Positions 26,088 to 34,774 of a stretch of 64,000 nt of DNA are shown piece by piece (position 1 is the first letter of the stretch; every line of letters starts with the position of its first letter). The notes below the pieces were generated by a model. The model ran no database searches. It was not told the DNA's origin and saw only the letters and a program-made list of their open reading frames with translations. The translations under genes were made by a program, and so were the position numbers. This DNA comes from Photobacterium leiognathi (lineage in GTDB: Bacteria; Pseudomonadota; Gammaproteobacteria; Enterobacterales; Vibrionaceae), in assembly GCF_030685535.1 (NCBI RefSeq), contig NZ_CP131599.1:1054001-1118000 (forward strand). The letters run 5' to 3'.

Positions 26088-26783
26088 TTAGTATCGTAAG
26101 TTACCTGAAATTGAGCTTAGGCATGTTGCTTGTTCAATACTGGTATATAAACGCTCTACATGCGCATACAGTAATTTACTTGCAAGATCAGCATCTCGTC
26201 GTAAAACAGCATTCATCACCGCTTCATGTTCACCATGATCATGATAACGATTCACAGGCGCGATATCTTTCCCCAATAAGAAATGACGATAACGATCTTG
26301 TTGATCGTAAATATGAGAAAGGATGTCTAACAGAAATTCAGATCCTTTACATTCAACAATGGCAAGGTGAAACTCTTTATGGCGTTTATCCCACTCATCC
26401 ACATCAAAGTCTTCAGAGTCAGGATCTAAACGACTAAGTTTATGAAAAGCAGTAAGGATATTTAACTCCCATTGCTCATCGCCGACAGCCACTGCTTCTT
26501 TCAACGCTAAACGACCAATAGCAAAACGACTCTGAATAATATGCCTTAATTCATCAAGCGATACATCAGCAACCCAAAAACCTTTTTGTGGCTTCATCAC
26601 CAAGTATTTTTGCCACGCTAATTGCACCATTGCTTCACGTAGTGGTGAGCCCCCTACTTTATAATGTGCTTTTAAATCATTAAGTACTAACTTCTGCCCA
26701 GGCTGATAAGTCCCATTGAGAATGTCTTTCTTAATAACAGAAATTAAACGATCACTGATCGTCGTAAATTCAACTTTCTCCAT
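26088..26783 (-). CDS. GntR/FCD-family transcription regulator (CsiR-like)
   Basis: 231 residues. GntR winged helix (~8-75; LILNGTYQPGQKL-type start and GSPLREAMVQLA recognition helix) followed by an all-helical FCD ligand domain (~85-215) with the metal-ligand pattern D...HxxFH (HKEFHLAIVE ~136) and two later histidines. It resembles CsiR/GabC-type regulators. No metabolic neighbour reveals its target. Its 3' end lies only 19 bases from the IS30 relic, and a decayed paralogue sits beyond that element, so the extreme C-terminus may have been affected. Confidence 0.85.
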   Translation of the reverse strand: MEKVEFTTISDRLISVIKKDILNGTYQPGQKLVLNDLKAHYKVGGSPLREAMVQLAWQKYLVMKPQKGFWVADVSLDELRHIIQSRFAIGRLALKEAVAVGDEQWELNILTAFHKLSRLDPDSEDFDVDEWDKRHKEFHLAIVECKGSEFLLDILSHIYDQQDRYRHFLLGKDIAPVNRYHDHGEHEAVMNAVLRRDADLASKLLYAHVERLYTSIEQATCLSSISGNLRY

Positions 26784-27682
26784 TACTATTTACTATTACC
26801 TATTTAAAACTGACTAAATTGTTATTCTTATTATTTGATGATATTCCAGTTTTCACTGACTGTGAAATGATGAAAGCGCTAACACCTTAATTTCACTTAC
26901 AATTAACACATTTCAATCACAAACCTAGCAATGATAATATTAAGCTATTATGCAATTAAATACATTTGTATCGCTATAGCTGATTATTAATTTTTCAATT
27001 ATCACTGTTAAAAGACAACGATAAGTTAATGATAAAAAACAAAGGTACAATTATTGTTAATAGTTTTCGCTATCAATGATAGTTAATTGTTTTAAATAAA
27101 TCCATTACTCAAAACAATTAAGTTAAATTTATAATTAAATTGTTATTATATATAGACATTAACCTAACAAAATCCCCCCAAATAAATTAAGGTCATTTTA
27201 TAATTAGTCCGAAGTAATAATATAATCCCATTTTATTCATATTTGAAAAATCGATTACTCAATATTGGAATATTATTCAACAACCAGCAAATGTAAGACC
27301 CGTTAAAACTCAGAAGTTCATAATATCACGGCAATAGTATACTACTGATTCTTCAACCAAACTAAGTTCGTTCAAACTCAACTATAGTTACGAGGCTTTT
27401 AGAATTAACTTTTAAAAACTTTGCTCTTAGACAAATAACGGCAATACTTTGGTCTTACAAGCTCGCTTTGCAGGATAAAAAAACAGCTTGTACCTAAATG
27501 ACTTCAAATTAACGGATTCAGAACGTTGTCACACATCGAGTTTAAGGAAAGCAACGAAGTGTAATAATTGTCTATTTCCAAGTTGCGTGACACTGGAATC
27601 AGGGCTGTAACATGTTTCCAAAGGGTGAGTTTCTTTCCTTGACTTGGGTATAATTCTTTAACTATCGTCATATTAAGTATGG
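26784..27682. other. 900-base AT-rich gene-free region
   Basis: No open frame with coding character on either strand. Very AT-rich between ~26820 and ~27300 and dense in CAATTA/TAATTG words, including a perfect 10-bp inverted repeat TAATTGTTTT (27084-27093) / AAAACAATTA (27111-27120). This kind of sequence is typical of H-NS-bound DNA, but I see no gene or RNA in it. Confidence 0.45.
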
Positions 27683-28774
27683 CTAAGCTAAATCATCTTT
27701 AGTGACATTCACACCCTTAATTTGGGCATAAACCTGCTCACCAATTTTCAAATCCAACTCATCTGCTGCCCATGCGGTAATATTTGCCCATAAGTGTGTT
27801 TCACCAACACGAAGTTTCACTTCAACACGCTCATCTTCAGCATAATGAATTTTATCGACTCTCGCCGCCAAAATATTACGGATACTGGTTTGTAATGGCA
27901 TTTCGCGGGCAATAGAGACATCGTTAGAGAAAATACGTACTCTGACCCACTCACCACGTTGTTGATGTAAACGACTCACCCATAGGAAAGAGTTATGACT
28001 TAACATCACCTGCGTTAACGCATATTTAGGATGGTTGTAATTCACTCGAGCACTAAGCAGTGAGCTTTGTTCTTTTGCAGGTAACCATGGGCGCATTTCT
28101 GGTGAACTCCACACCGAGTTAACATGACCAGAAATCACTACTTTGCCTTGGTTTAGCATCACCATAGAATCAGCAAGACGCAAGATCTCATCAAGGCTAT
28201 GAGTGACATAAATAATTGGGGTATTTACACTTTTTGCTAATCGCTCTAGATATGGCATTAATTCCTGTTTACGCGGCATATCCAGAGATGCTAATGGCTC
28301 ATCCATTAACAACATATCAGGCTTTGTCAGTAATGCTCGACCAATGGCAACACGCTGTTTCTCGCCTCCAGAAAGTGACGAGGGGTAACGGTGTAATAAA
28401 GGCTCGATACCAAGCAGTTTTACGACATCATTAAAATGCGCTTCATCAGGCACTTTTACGCCGTAGTTTAAATTACCTTGTACGCTGTAATGAGGAAACA
28501 AACGCGCATCTTGGAATACATAGCCAATCTTTCGCTTATCCGGTGATAAGAAGATCTTCTTTGCGCTGTTATATAAGGTGTGATCACCAAGTTTGATCTC
28601 ACCCTGATCGGGTTTAGTCAGCCCTGATAACACATTTACTAATGAGGTTTTACCTGCTCCAGAGCGTCCAAAAATCGCAGTGATCCCTTTCATCGGTACG
28701 TTTAAATCAACATCTAAAGCCAAATCACCAAGCTGTTGCTTAAACTGGATCTTTAATCGTTTACTTTCCGACAT
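27683..28774 (-). CDS. modC: Molybdate ABC transporter ATPase ModC
   Basis: 363 residues from ATG 28774, which overlaps the modB stop (TAATG); a longer frame from 28816 would run 42 bases into modB and is not needed. Walker A GRSGAGKTS (~35-43), signature LSGGEKQRVAIGRAL (~131-145) and Walker B LLMDEP are present. A C-terminal TOBE/Mop domain (~290-360) senses molybdate, which is the hallmark of ModC among ABC ATPases. It energises ModB for molybdate uptake. Confidence 0.93.
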   Translation of the reverse strand: MSESKRLKIQFKQQLGDLALDVDLNVPMKGITAIFGRSGAGKTSLVNVLSGLTKPDQGEIKLGDHTLYNSAKKIFLSPDKRKIGYVFQDARLFPHYSVQGNLNYGVKVPDEAHFNDVVKLLGIEPLLHRYPSSLSGGEKQRVAIGRALLTKPDMLLMDEPLASLDMPRKQELMPYLERLAKSVNTPIIYVTHSLDEILRLADSMVMLNQGKVVISGHVNSVWSSPEMRPWLPAKEQSSLLSARVNYNHPKYALTQVMLSHNSFLWVSRLHQQRGEWVRVRIFSNDVSIAREMPLQTSIRNILAARVDKIHYAEDERVEVKLRVGETHLWANITAWAADELDLKIGEQVYAQIKGVNVTKDDLA

Positions 28775-29472
28775 TACATCACTTCCAAGCGTTTTCTTGC
28801 CATACGAGTTAACCACTCAGAAGCAAACAATGAAGAAAGCGCAATCACAATCGCTACCACACATAAACGGGCTGCTTCACTTTCTGCACCCGGTGTTTCA
28901 ATAAAGGAATACATGGCTAATGGGATCGTTTGGGTTTGTCCTGGAATATTCGACACAAAAGTAATAGTGGCACCAAACTCACCTAAGGCACGCGCAAAGG
29001 CTAAAATGGTCCCTGTCAGAATACCGGGGATCGTTAAAGGCAAGGTAATGGTCATGAATACCCGTAATGGTGATGCACCTAATGTACGCGCCGCTTGTTC
29101 TAGCTTTTTATCGACTCCTTCTAACGCTAAGCGGATCGAACGAACCATCAGCGGAAATGACACCACTGCAACAGCCAACGCCGCTCCACGCCAGCTAAAA
29201 CTAAAGCTAAAACCAAACCAGTCATACAGCCACTTACCTATTACCCCTTGGCGTCCCATGGAGATCAATAGCAAATAACCAATAACGACAGGAGGTAACA
29301 CTAATGGCAGGTGGATCATCCCATCAAGTAAGGATTTACCCCAAAAATTACGGCGTGCTAATAACCAAGCACAAGCAATGCCGAAAGGAAGGCTACATAG
29401 CACTGCCACACTTGAAATTTTTAAACTGAGCAGTAGCGCTTGTAATTCATAATCTGTTAGCAAAGCAAACAA
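28774..29472 (-). CDS. modB: Molybdate ABC transporter permease ModB
   Basis: 232 residues with five predicted membrane helices. The permease EAA loop reads EQAARTLGASPLRVFMTITLPL (~135) and couples to ModC. Stop overlaps the modC start. It lies 211 bases after modA, with a terminator in between, so modBC may depend on read-through or on a second promoter. Confidence 0.93.
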   Translation of the reverse strand: MFALLTDYELQALLLSLKISSVAVLCSLPFGIACAWLLARRNFWGKSLLDGMIHLPLVLPPVVIGYLLLISMGRQGVIGKWLYDWFGFSFSFSWRGAALAVAVVSFPLMVRSIRLALEGVDKKLEQAARTLGASPLRVFMTITLPLTIPGILTGTILAFARALGEFGATITFVSNIPGQTQTIPLAMYSFIETPGAESEAARLCVVAIVIALSSLFASEWLTRMARKRLEVM

Positions 29473-29610
29473 TCCTGTGTTTCAAACCACAAACCTATGC
29501 ACTTTCAAGCACAGGGGTTTTAATCATAGCGGTAGCATAAGTAATCAGCTAACTAGAGTCAGTAACGATTTCCATAAAACATCGTAATTGCTCTTAAAAT
29601 AAACAAAAAA

Positions 29611-29634
29611 GCACCGAAATATCTTATTCAGTGC
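29611..29634 (-). terminator. Terminator between modA and modB
   Basis: On the minus strand GCACTGAA, an 8-base loop and TTCGGTGC (7 of 8 paired) are followed directly by TTTTTTG. It starts 50 bases after the modA stop and stands before modB, as expected for an operon in which the binding protein is made in excess. Confidence 0.65.
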
Positions 29635-29683
29635 TCTTCATTGCGTATTATTTTCGTCTTAAATGACATTAAGACAAATGTGA

Positions 29684-30454
29684 TTATTTAACAGTACCAA
29701 AACCATACTGTTTGAAAATAGCTTTGGCTTCATCATGCTGTAAATATTGATAAAACGCCTTTGCCGCTGGCGTGTCATTGCCTTTTACTAATGCCATAGG
29801 GTAAGTGATTGGCTTATGAGAATCTTCTGGGAATGTCGCCACAATTTTTACTTTCTTGGAAATTTCCGCATCGGTTTTATATACGATACCCAATTTGGCT
29901 TCGCCACGCTCAACTAACACTAACGCAGAACGTACATTATTAGCACGTGCCAATAGTGGCTCCGCTTGCTTCCACAAATGCATAAATTCTAATGACTGTT
30001 TAGCATAGCGCCCTGCTGGTACATTGTCAGGATTGCCCACAGCCAAACGTGTACCATCTAATGCTTTGCTTAAATCCCAGCTAGCAGAAATTGAAATATT
30101 ATTTTGAGGATAGTCCGTTGGTGCCACCATCACTAAGCTATTTTTCAACACATCAACACGACTGTTATCAATCACAGCGCCCTGCTGCTCGACATAGTCC
30201 ATCCACTTTTCGTTAGCGGAAAGGTAAATATTCGCAGGTGCACCTAATGCCACTTGACGTGCTAACGCAGAAGAGGATGCGAAAGATAGCGTCGTTTTTA
30301 CGCCTGTTTCTTGTTGGTATTTGGCGGCTATATCATTTAACGCATTGGTTAATGACGAAGCAGCAAAAACGGTAATATTGTTATCAGCAGCAGAAGCTGA
30401 AATTGAAAAAAGCGAGAAAACAGCTGCGGTAGCTAAAACCAATTTGCGTGACAT
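29684..30454 (-). CDS. modA: Molybdate-binding periplasmic protein ModA
   Basis: 256 residues with a signal peptide (~1-22, cut after ASA). FAASSLTNALNDIAAKY (~30-46) and LSFASSSALARQ (~57) are the molybdate-binding loops of ModA. It delivers molybdate to ModBC. A strong aggag ribosome site lies 6 bases before the ATG, and a ModE-like palindrome is positioned at 30471-30500. Confidence 0.93.
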   Translation of the reverse strand: MSRKLVLATAAVFSLFSISASAADNNITVFAASSLTNALNDIAAKYQQETGVKTTLSFASSSALARQVALGAPANIYLSANEKWMDYVEQQGAVIDNSRVDVLKNSLVMVAPTDYPQNNISISASWDLSKALDGTRLAVGNPDNVPAGRYAKQSLEFMHLWKQAEPLLARANNVRSALVLVERGEAKLGIVYKTDAEISKKVKIVATFPEDSHKPITYPMALVKGNDTPAAKAFYQYLQHDEAKAIFKQYGFGTVK

Positions 30455-30470
30455 AAAGTGCTCCTAGAAA

Positions 30471-30500
30471 TTTCGATATATACTAAACCACATATCGAAA
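30471..30500. promoter_or_regulatory. ModE-like operator of modA
   Basis: TTTCGATAT (30471-30479) and ATATCGAAA (30492-30500) are perfect 9-bp inverted arms with a 12-base spacer, starting 17 bases upstream of the modA ATG. Symmetry, the TAT/ATA content and position fit a molybdate-ModE repressor site, and a full ModE gene is present at 6975-7775. The outer bases differ from the E. coli consensus (CGTTATAT type). Confidence 0.6.
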
Positions 30501-30768
30501 ATAAAAAAGTATTATCTCTTTCAACGTGCGTTCATAAAATTAGGATCTTTACCAAGCCTCACATCACTTTTTTCTTGTTACTACAAAAGTTATTTATCAT
30601 TAAATAGACCAAACGCAAACGATTACATTGTAATTTTATTCTAAAATAGTATTTTTATAATCAACAATAGCGATAAAGATCACAAATAATAGCAATAAAT
30701 AAAATTCTTATTTTCAACAAAAAATTACTCGGTATTATCTGCGAAAAACCCCATCTCTTCGGTGATAT
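30501..30768. other. Divergent spacer between modA and the amidohydrolase
   Basis: AT-rich spacer with no gene. It must hold the promoters of modA and of the truncated amidohydrolase gene; no clear box other than the ModE-like palindrome was found. Confidence 0.4.
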
Positions 30769-31248
30769 TTGATGTTAAAGAAAACGTTATTAGCTGCCTC
30801 ATTAGCTACTTTATCTCTTGCTAGCAGTTCTGCTTTTGCGATCGAAAATGTTGATATTTTGATCAAAAATGGGCAAATCCTAACCATGGATCGTGATCGC
30901 ACTATTTTCGACCGTGGCTTAGTAGTAATTAAAGATAATAAAATCGTCGCTGTGACAGATGGTTCAAACATTGGTGAATATAAGCCTGCAAAAACCATTG
31001 ATGTTGATGGTGATATTGTGATGCCAGGTTTGATCAATACCCATACTCACGCTTCTATGACGGTATTTCGCTCATTAGCTGATGATGTGCCAGATCGCCT
31101 TCACCGCTACATTTTCCCATTAGAGAAAAAGCTAGTATCTCGTGAAATGGTGCGTATTGGTGCACAACTAGGTAACGTTGAAATGGTGAAAGGTGGTGTG
31201 ACTACTTACGCCGACATGCATCAACACTCTTTTTATAATAAATGTTAA
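30769..31248 (+). pseudogene. Amidohydrolase (SAH/MTA deaminase-like), 5' part cut by island
   Basis: Signal peptide (~1-24) then the start of an amidohydrolase-superfamily enzyme: NGQILTMD, VMPGLINTHTHASMTVFRSL (metal-binding HxH) and GGVTTYADM. Family members are ~450-480 residues, but this frame stops at residue 159. The natural sequence seems to end at ADM (~31217), where the family usually continues with a tyrosine/phenylalanine-rich segment, and the last ten codons are foreign. The integrative element's first gene begins ~100 bases on. A likely 3' end of the same gene is at 52401-52460. Confidence 0.8.
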
Positions 31249-31322
31249 AAAATAACTTTAAAACATGAGAATTTAACCTATAGTGTATATCTAATGGATT
31301 GCCTTATAGGATAAATTTTCAC

Positions 31323-32885
31323 ATGGTTAGATACGTTATCGAAACCTCCACACTTAAAAATTATCTGTATAGAAGACCTGTATTAGAAATTGATGCAAAT
31401 GGCGAGGTCGTTTCTAGATATAGAGAAAATGATAAAGGTATTGTTATTAGACAAATAGCATTGCTTAACAAAGTTGGTTATGACGATAACGAAAAGTTGG
31501 TTTCTTTTGAGCCGATGAATTATGTAAATGAATTTCTACTCGCCCATCATATCGACAACGAAAAACTAAACAGTAACCAGTTATCAAACGCACTCGTACA
31601 CTATTTTTCATTTATCATTCAGCACCAAGAAGCTTGGGATGAGGCTTATGATGAAGATTTGTATGATGAGCTATACGACAATCCACGCCCTGACTGGAAT
31701 CACTTTCCTAAACGAAAATCTGACAAGTTAACTTATCTTTACCGTGACGCATTAAAAGATCTAGTTCTGAATCAAGAAAATCCAGCAGATGCAATGGCAA
31801 GAACAACAGCCAAAGCCTATATAAATGCAGTTGTTGCCTTTTACAAGCATCACTTGATATTAGGTTATCAATTTAATAATCCTCCATTTTTGCATGAAAT
31901 TGTAAACATCAACTATCAAGCCAGTGGTACAAACATGCGGGCGTATATGACAAAAGCCATTCATACCACTGATTTACGCCTCAGTTTTCCAAAACCATCA
32001 CGCAGCAGCGGAAGCCCGATAGAAAATTTTCGGCGTGACCTAAGACCATTTACCAACAAAGAGTGGCAATTGGCGCAGAACATCATAACTAAAACTAAAA
32101 GAGTTGTTCGTCACGGCAAGTCTGCAACAAAAATGGCTTCCTTACCTTATGAATTCAGTCTTCATTTTATGATTTGCCGCTTTGCAGGCTTGCGTCGAGA
32201 AGAAGCTGCAAGCCTGCATCTAGGTCAAATTGTTAAACCTGTGAAATTCGTGAACGAGGCAGGCAAAGAGGTTTACAAAAACGAAGTTCTAAAATTCGGT
32301 GTTGGCGACAAATACGGCTCTTTAACGAAAACAAAGGAAACTGGCAATAAAAATCGCGAAACTATTATGCCAGCCCGACTCATGGAAGAACTTTACGACT
32401 ACACCCAATCCGAGCGTTATAAAAAGCGGCTAGCTAAGTTTAAGTCTTATTGCAAAGAGCAGGAAGAAAAAGGCAATACAGCAATATTCAGTGGTGATGA
32501 TGCGATTGATAAAAACAAAGAATACTTGTTCATCACACAAACTGGTATGCCTATGTTTACTCGCCTACAAGACTTCACAAATCGATGGGTGGAGGTGCGC
32601 AATACTGTTAATCATAATCTTGATATACATCGGAAAATGGTTGGCTCACTCCATAATTTACGATCCACGTTTGCGGTCGATATTTTTAGGCGGTTATTGC
32701 GAAAAATCGACCCCGATAAGGCGCTGGATATTGTATCAAGCCTGTTAGGTCACGAAGATTACAACACAACACAACAGTATTTAAAAATTGCACAAGAACT
32801 ACCTAGTGCAGATGAAATTTATGAAGATGTGCTTATTTACACGGGTGTTCTGGATGGTTTTTCAGATCAGCTAGAGGAAATATAA
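31323..32885 (+). CDS. intA: Tyrosine recombinase, IntA-like
   Basis: 520 residues from ATG 31323; an upstream TTG frame to 31299 adds eight residues and is less likely. Catalytic residues of the tyrosine recombinase family are visible: arginine in CRFAGLRREEAASL (~290), HNLRSTFAVDI (HxxR, ~452) and LLGHEDYNTTQQYL (histidine ~486 and nucleophilic tyrosine in QQY). The N-terminal ~250 residues form a long DNA-binding region. It is the first of four overlapping genes, matching intA of strand-biased circularizing integrative elements as I remember them; the symbol is by analogy. Confidence 0.82.
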   Translation: MVRYVIETSTLKNYLYRRPVLEIDANGEVVSRYRENDKGIVIRQIALLNKVGYDDNEKLVSFEPMNYVNEFLLAHHIDNEKLNSNQLSNALVHYFSFIIQHQEAWDEAYDEDLYDELYDNPRPDWNHFPKRKSDKLTYLYRDALKDLVLNQENPADAMARTTAKAYINAVVAFYKHHLILGYQFNNPPFLHEIVNINYQASGTNMRAYMTKAIHTTDLRLSFPKPSRSSGSPIENFRRDLRPFTNKEWQLAQNIITKTKRVVRHGKSATKMASLPYEFSLHFMICRFAGLRREEAASLHLGQIVKPVKFVNEAGKEVYKNEVLKFGVGDKYGSLTKTKETGNKNRETIMPARLMEELYDYTQSERYKKRLAKFKSYCKEQEEKGNTAIFSGDDAIDKNKEYLFITQTGMPMFTRLQDFTNRWVEVRNTVNHNLDIHRKMVGSLHNLRSTFAVDIFRRLLRKIDPDKALDIVSSLLGHEDYNTTQQYLKIAQELPSADEIYEDVLIYTGVLDGFSDQLEEI

Positions 32886-34774
32886 TGGCTGGAAAACGCA
32901 AGGCAATTAAAGTCGTCACCAAACCTAAAACAGCCAGTGTTGAGCCGTTATCTATTGACGATATGTGTATCGACAATGGTAGAGGTCAAAAATATTGGCT
33001 TAAGCGACTTCGTTATCGCGGAGTGCCTACCTTAGCTAGGGGTGGCTGTAATCAAGGTGAATTCAAAACCCCTGACGAACTGGTGTTTGCCAATCGAGAT
33101 GAATTCATCCGTGAGGTATATCGTCTAAAGCCAACAGGCTCTACCCTAACTCATCATAATAATATTTCGGTAGGACTGGCTGGCTATCTAAAATACCTTG
33201 ATGAGTTTGAGCCTCAAGCCCTCCCTCTCACTAACGATAACATGGAAAGGTGCATTAAACATTTCAATAACTTGAGGTTAAATGGCGTTACCCCATCTTT
33301 ACCATTGAGTATCCGAAGTGGGTTAGCATATATATTAAAGCAACTTGGTCGCGAATCAGATGCCAGAAACTTGCCAGAAGTTAGCAACCTTGAAGCCAGT
33401 GGCAAGCAAGGTGCGCTTGATATTGAGACAGAACTAAAACCAATCAGTCGCATTCTGACTAAAGGGTATCGAGCATTGATCCAGCACATTAAAAATGATA
33501 CCCATCCAGACATTCATCCTTTTTTCGATGAGGCTTTGCTTAATGAAATGAACGCAAAGCAAGGTTGGAAAGGAAACAAGCTCAATGGTCAAAAGAGAGC
33601 ATTTAAACTGGCAGTCCAACCAAGCTCAATAGCCAGAACAAAAAATCTTTTTGATGATAAAACATTAAAACGAGTGGCATTGTTAAATCAAGCCTCACGA
33701 TGCGCCCTACAGCTATTTTTCATGCTAACAGGTATGAATGACTCTGTGCTGAAAGGCATGAAGCGCAGTGATGTAAAGTTTAAGGCTATTGGTTCAGGAT
33801 ATTATGTATTTGATGGGGTCAAAGGCAGAGCTGGACATAAACAAATTGATAACTCACTTGGCTTTTCTAAATACACCAAGCAGCTATTAGAAGATTGGCT
33901 AGAAGTGTCCAAGTCACACTTCGTTGTCGCAGGTGTTGATGACATTGATCACCAACCATTGATACCTTACCTCAACACAAACCATGAAGTTAAAGACTTT
34001 AATTTAAATGGTTCAAATCCAAGTTCTGTTAATAGCCTTATTGGTAAATTACTGGCTTGCCAGATTAATTCATCACGATTTCGAAAAACTAAATCTGATA
34101 TTTTAATGCGAGTAACAGAAGATGTTTATTTAGTGTCGCAAGGGCTAAATGACACGCTGAATGTCGTCACACGCAGTTATTCGGGTGGTGTTGAGGCAGA
34201 CCACAACCGCGACCTTTCTGCGATGATGGAAACACAGGCGCAAATCGGCAGAGGTGAATCAATTGCCGAGTCGATAAAAAACGCCAAAGTTCTTCATAGC
34301 GATATATTGTCTGATTACGACCACAATGAGCGATTTAAACGCCACGAAATTCCAACAACAACCATTGCGCCGCATGGTATTCGCTGTACTGGTGACTCAA
34401 ATAAAAAAGACCAAATCACCAGAAAGCTTAAAAACTTAGCCATCGACCTCGTTAAGAATGAAAAAAAATGTACTGCCTTTTTAGAGTGTTTTGATTGTCC
34501 ATATCACATACTGGTTGCATCCGAACAAGATATTTGGTTAATGCTATCCTTTTATGAGCAAGTGACTGAAATGAAAGACATTCCAGCACAGAACAGCATA
34601 CCGAAGAAAAAGCTTTATGAGATTGAGGCAATTTTAAGCCGCACATTAACGCGATTTGAACAAAAAGCACCAGCGCAGTACGCAAGCGCCAAGCAAAAAA
34701 TGGAGATTTCCTTGCACCCACTTTTTGCTAATTTGCGTGGGCTAGTCGATACATTGGAGGTATTTAATGTCTAA
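32885..34774 (+). CDS. tfp: Tyrosine-recombinase-fold protein, probably non-catalytic (Tfp-like)
   Basis: 629 residues, translationally coupled to intA (TAATG). The segment where catalytic recombinases have TGLRxSEL reads FFMLTGMNDSVLKGM (~275), so the first catalytic arginine is replaced, and no clear HxxR or terminal GHxxxxTxxxY box is visible. A cysteine cluster ECFDCPYH (~536) suggests a metal site. Size and position between two active-looking integrases agree with the Tfp protein of SE elements. A structural role in the recombination complex is inferred. Confidence 0.7.
   Translation: MAGKRKAIKVVTKPKTASVEPLSIDDMCIDNGRGQKYWLKRLRYRGVPTLARGGCNQGEFKTPDELVFANRDEFIREVYRLKPTGSTLTHHNNISVGLAGYLKYLDEFEPQALPLTNDNMERCIKHFNNLRLNGVTPSLPLSIRSGLAYILKQLGRESDARNLPEVSNLEASGKQGALDIETELKPISRILTKGYRALIQHIKNDTHPDIHPFFDEALLNEMNAKQGWKGNKLNGQKRAFKLAVQPSSIARTKNLFDDKTLKRVALLNQASRCALQLFFMLTGMNDSVLKGMKRSDVKFKAIGSGYYVFDGVKGRAGHKQIDNSLGFSKYTKQLLEDWLEVSKSHFVVAGVDDIDHQPLIPYLNTNHEVKDFNLNGSNPSSVNSLIGKLLACQINSSRFRKTKSDILMRVTEDVYLVSQGLNDTLNVVTRSYSGGVEADHNRDLSAMMETQAQIGRGESIAESIKNAKVLHSDILSDYDHNERFKRHEIPTTTIAPHGIRCTGDSNKKDQITRKLKNLAIDLVKNEKKCTAFLECFDCPYHILVASEQDIWLMLSFYEQVTEMKDIPAQNSIPKKKLYEIEAILSRTLTRFEQKAPAQYASAKQKMEISLHPLFANLRGLVDTLEVFNV

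Noticed and set aside
30769-31248. Treating the 159-residue amidohydrolase as an intact small gene
   Set aside because: The family needs ~450 residues and the catalytic half is missing; the last codons are foreign and an integrase gene follows.
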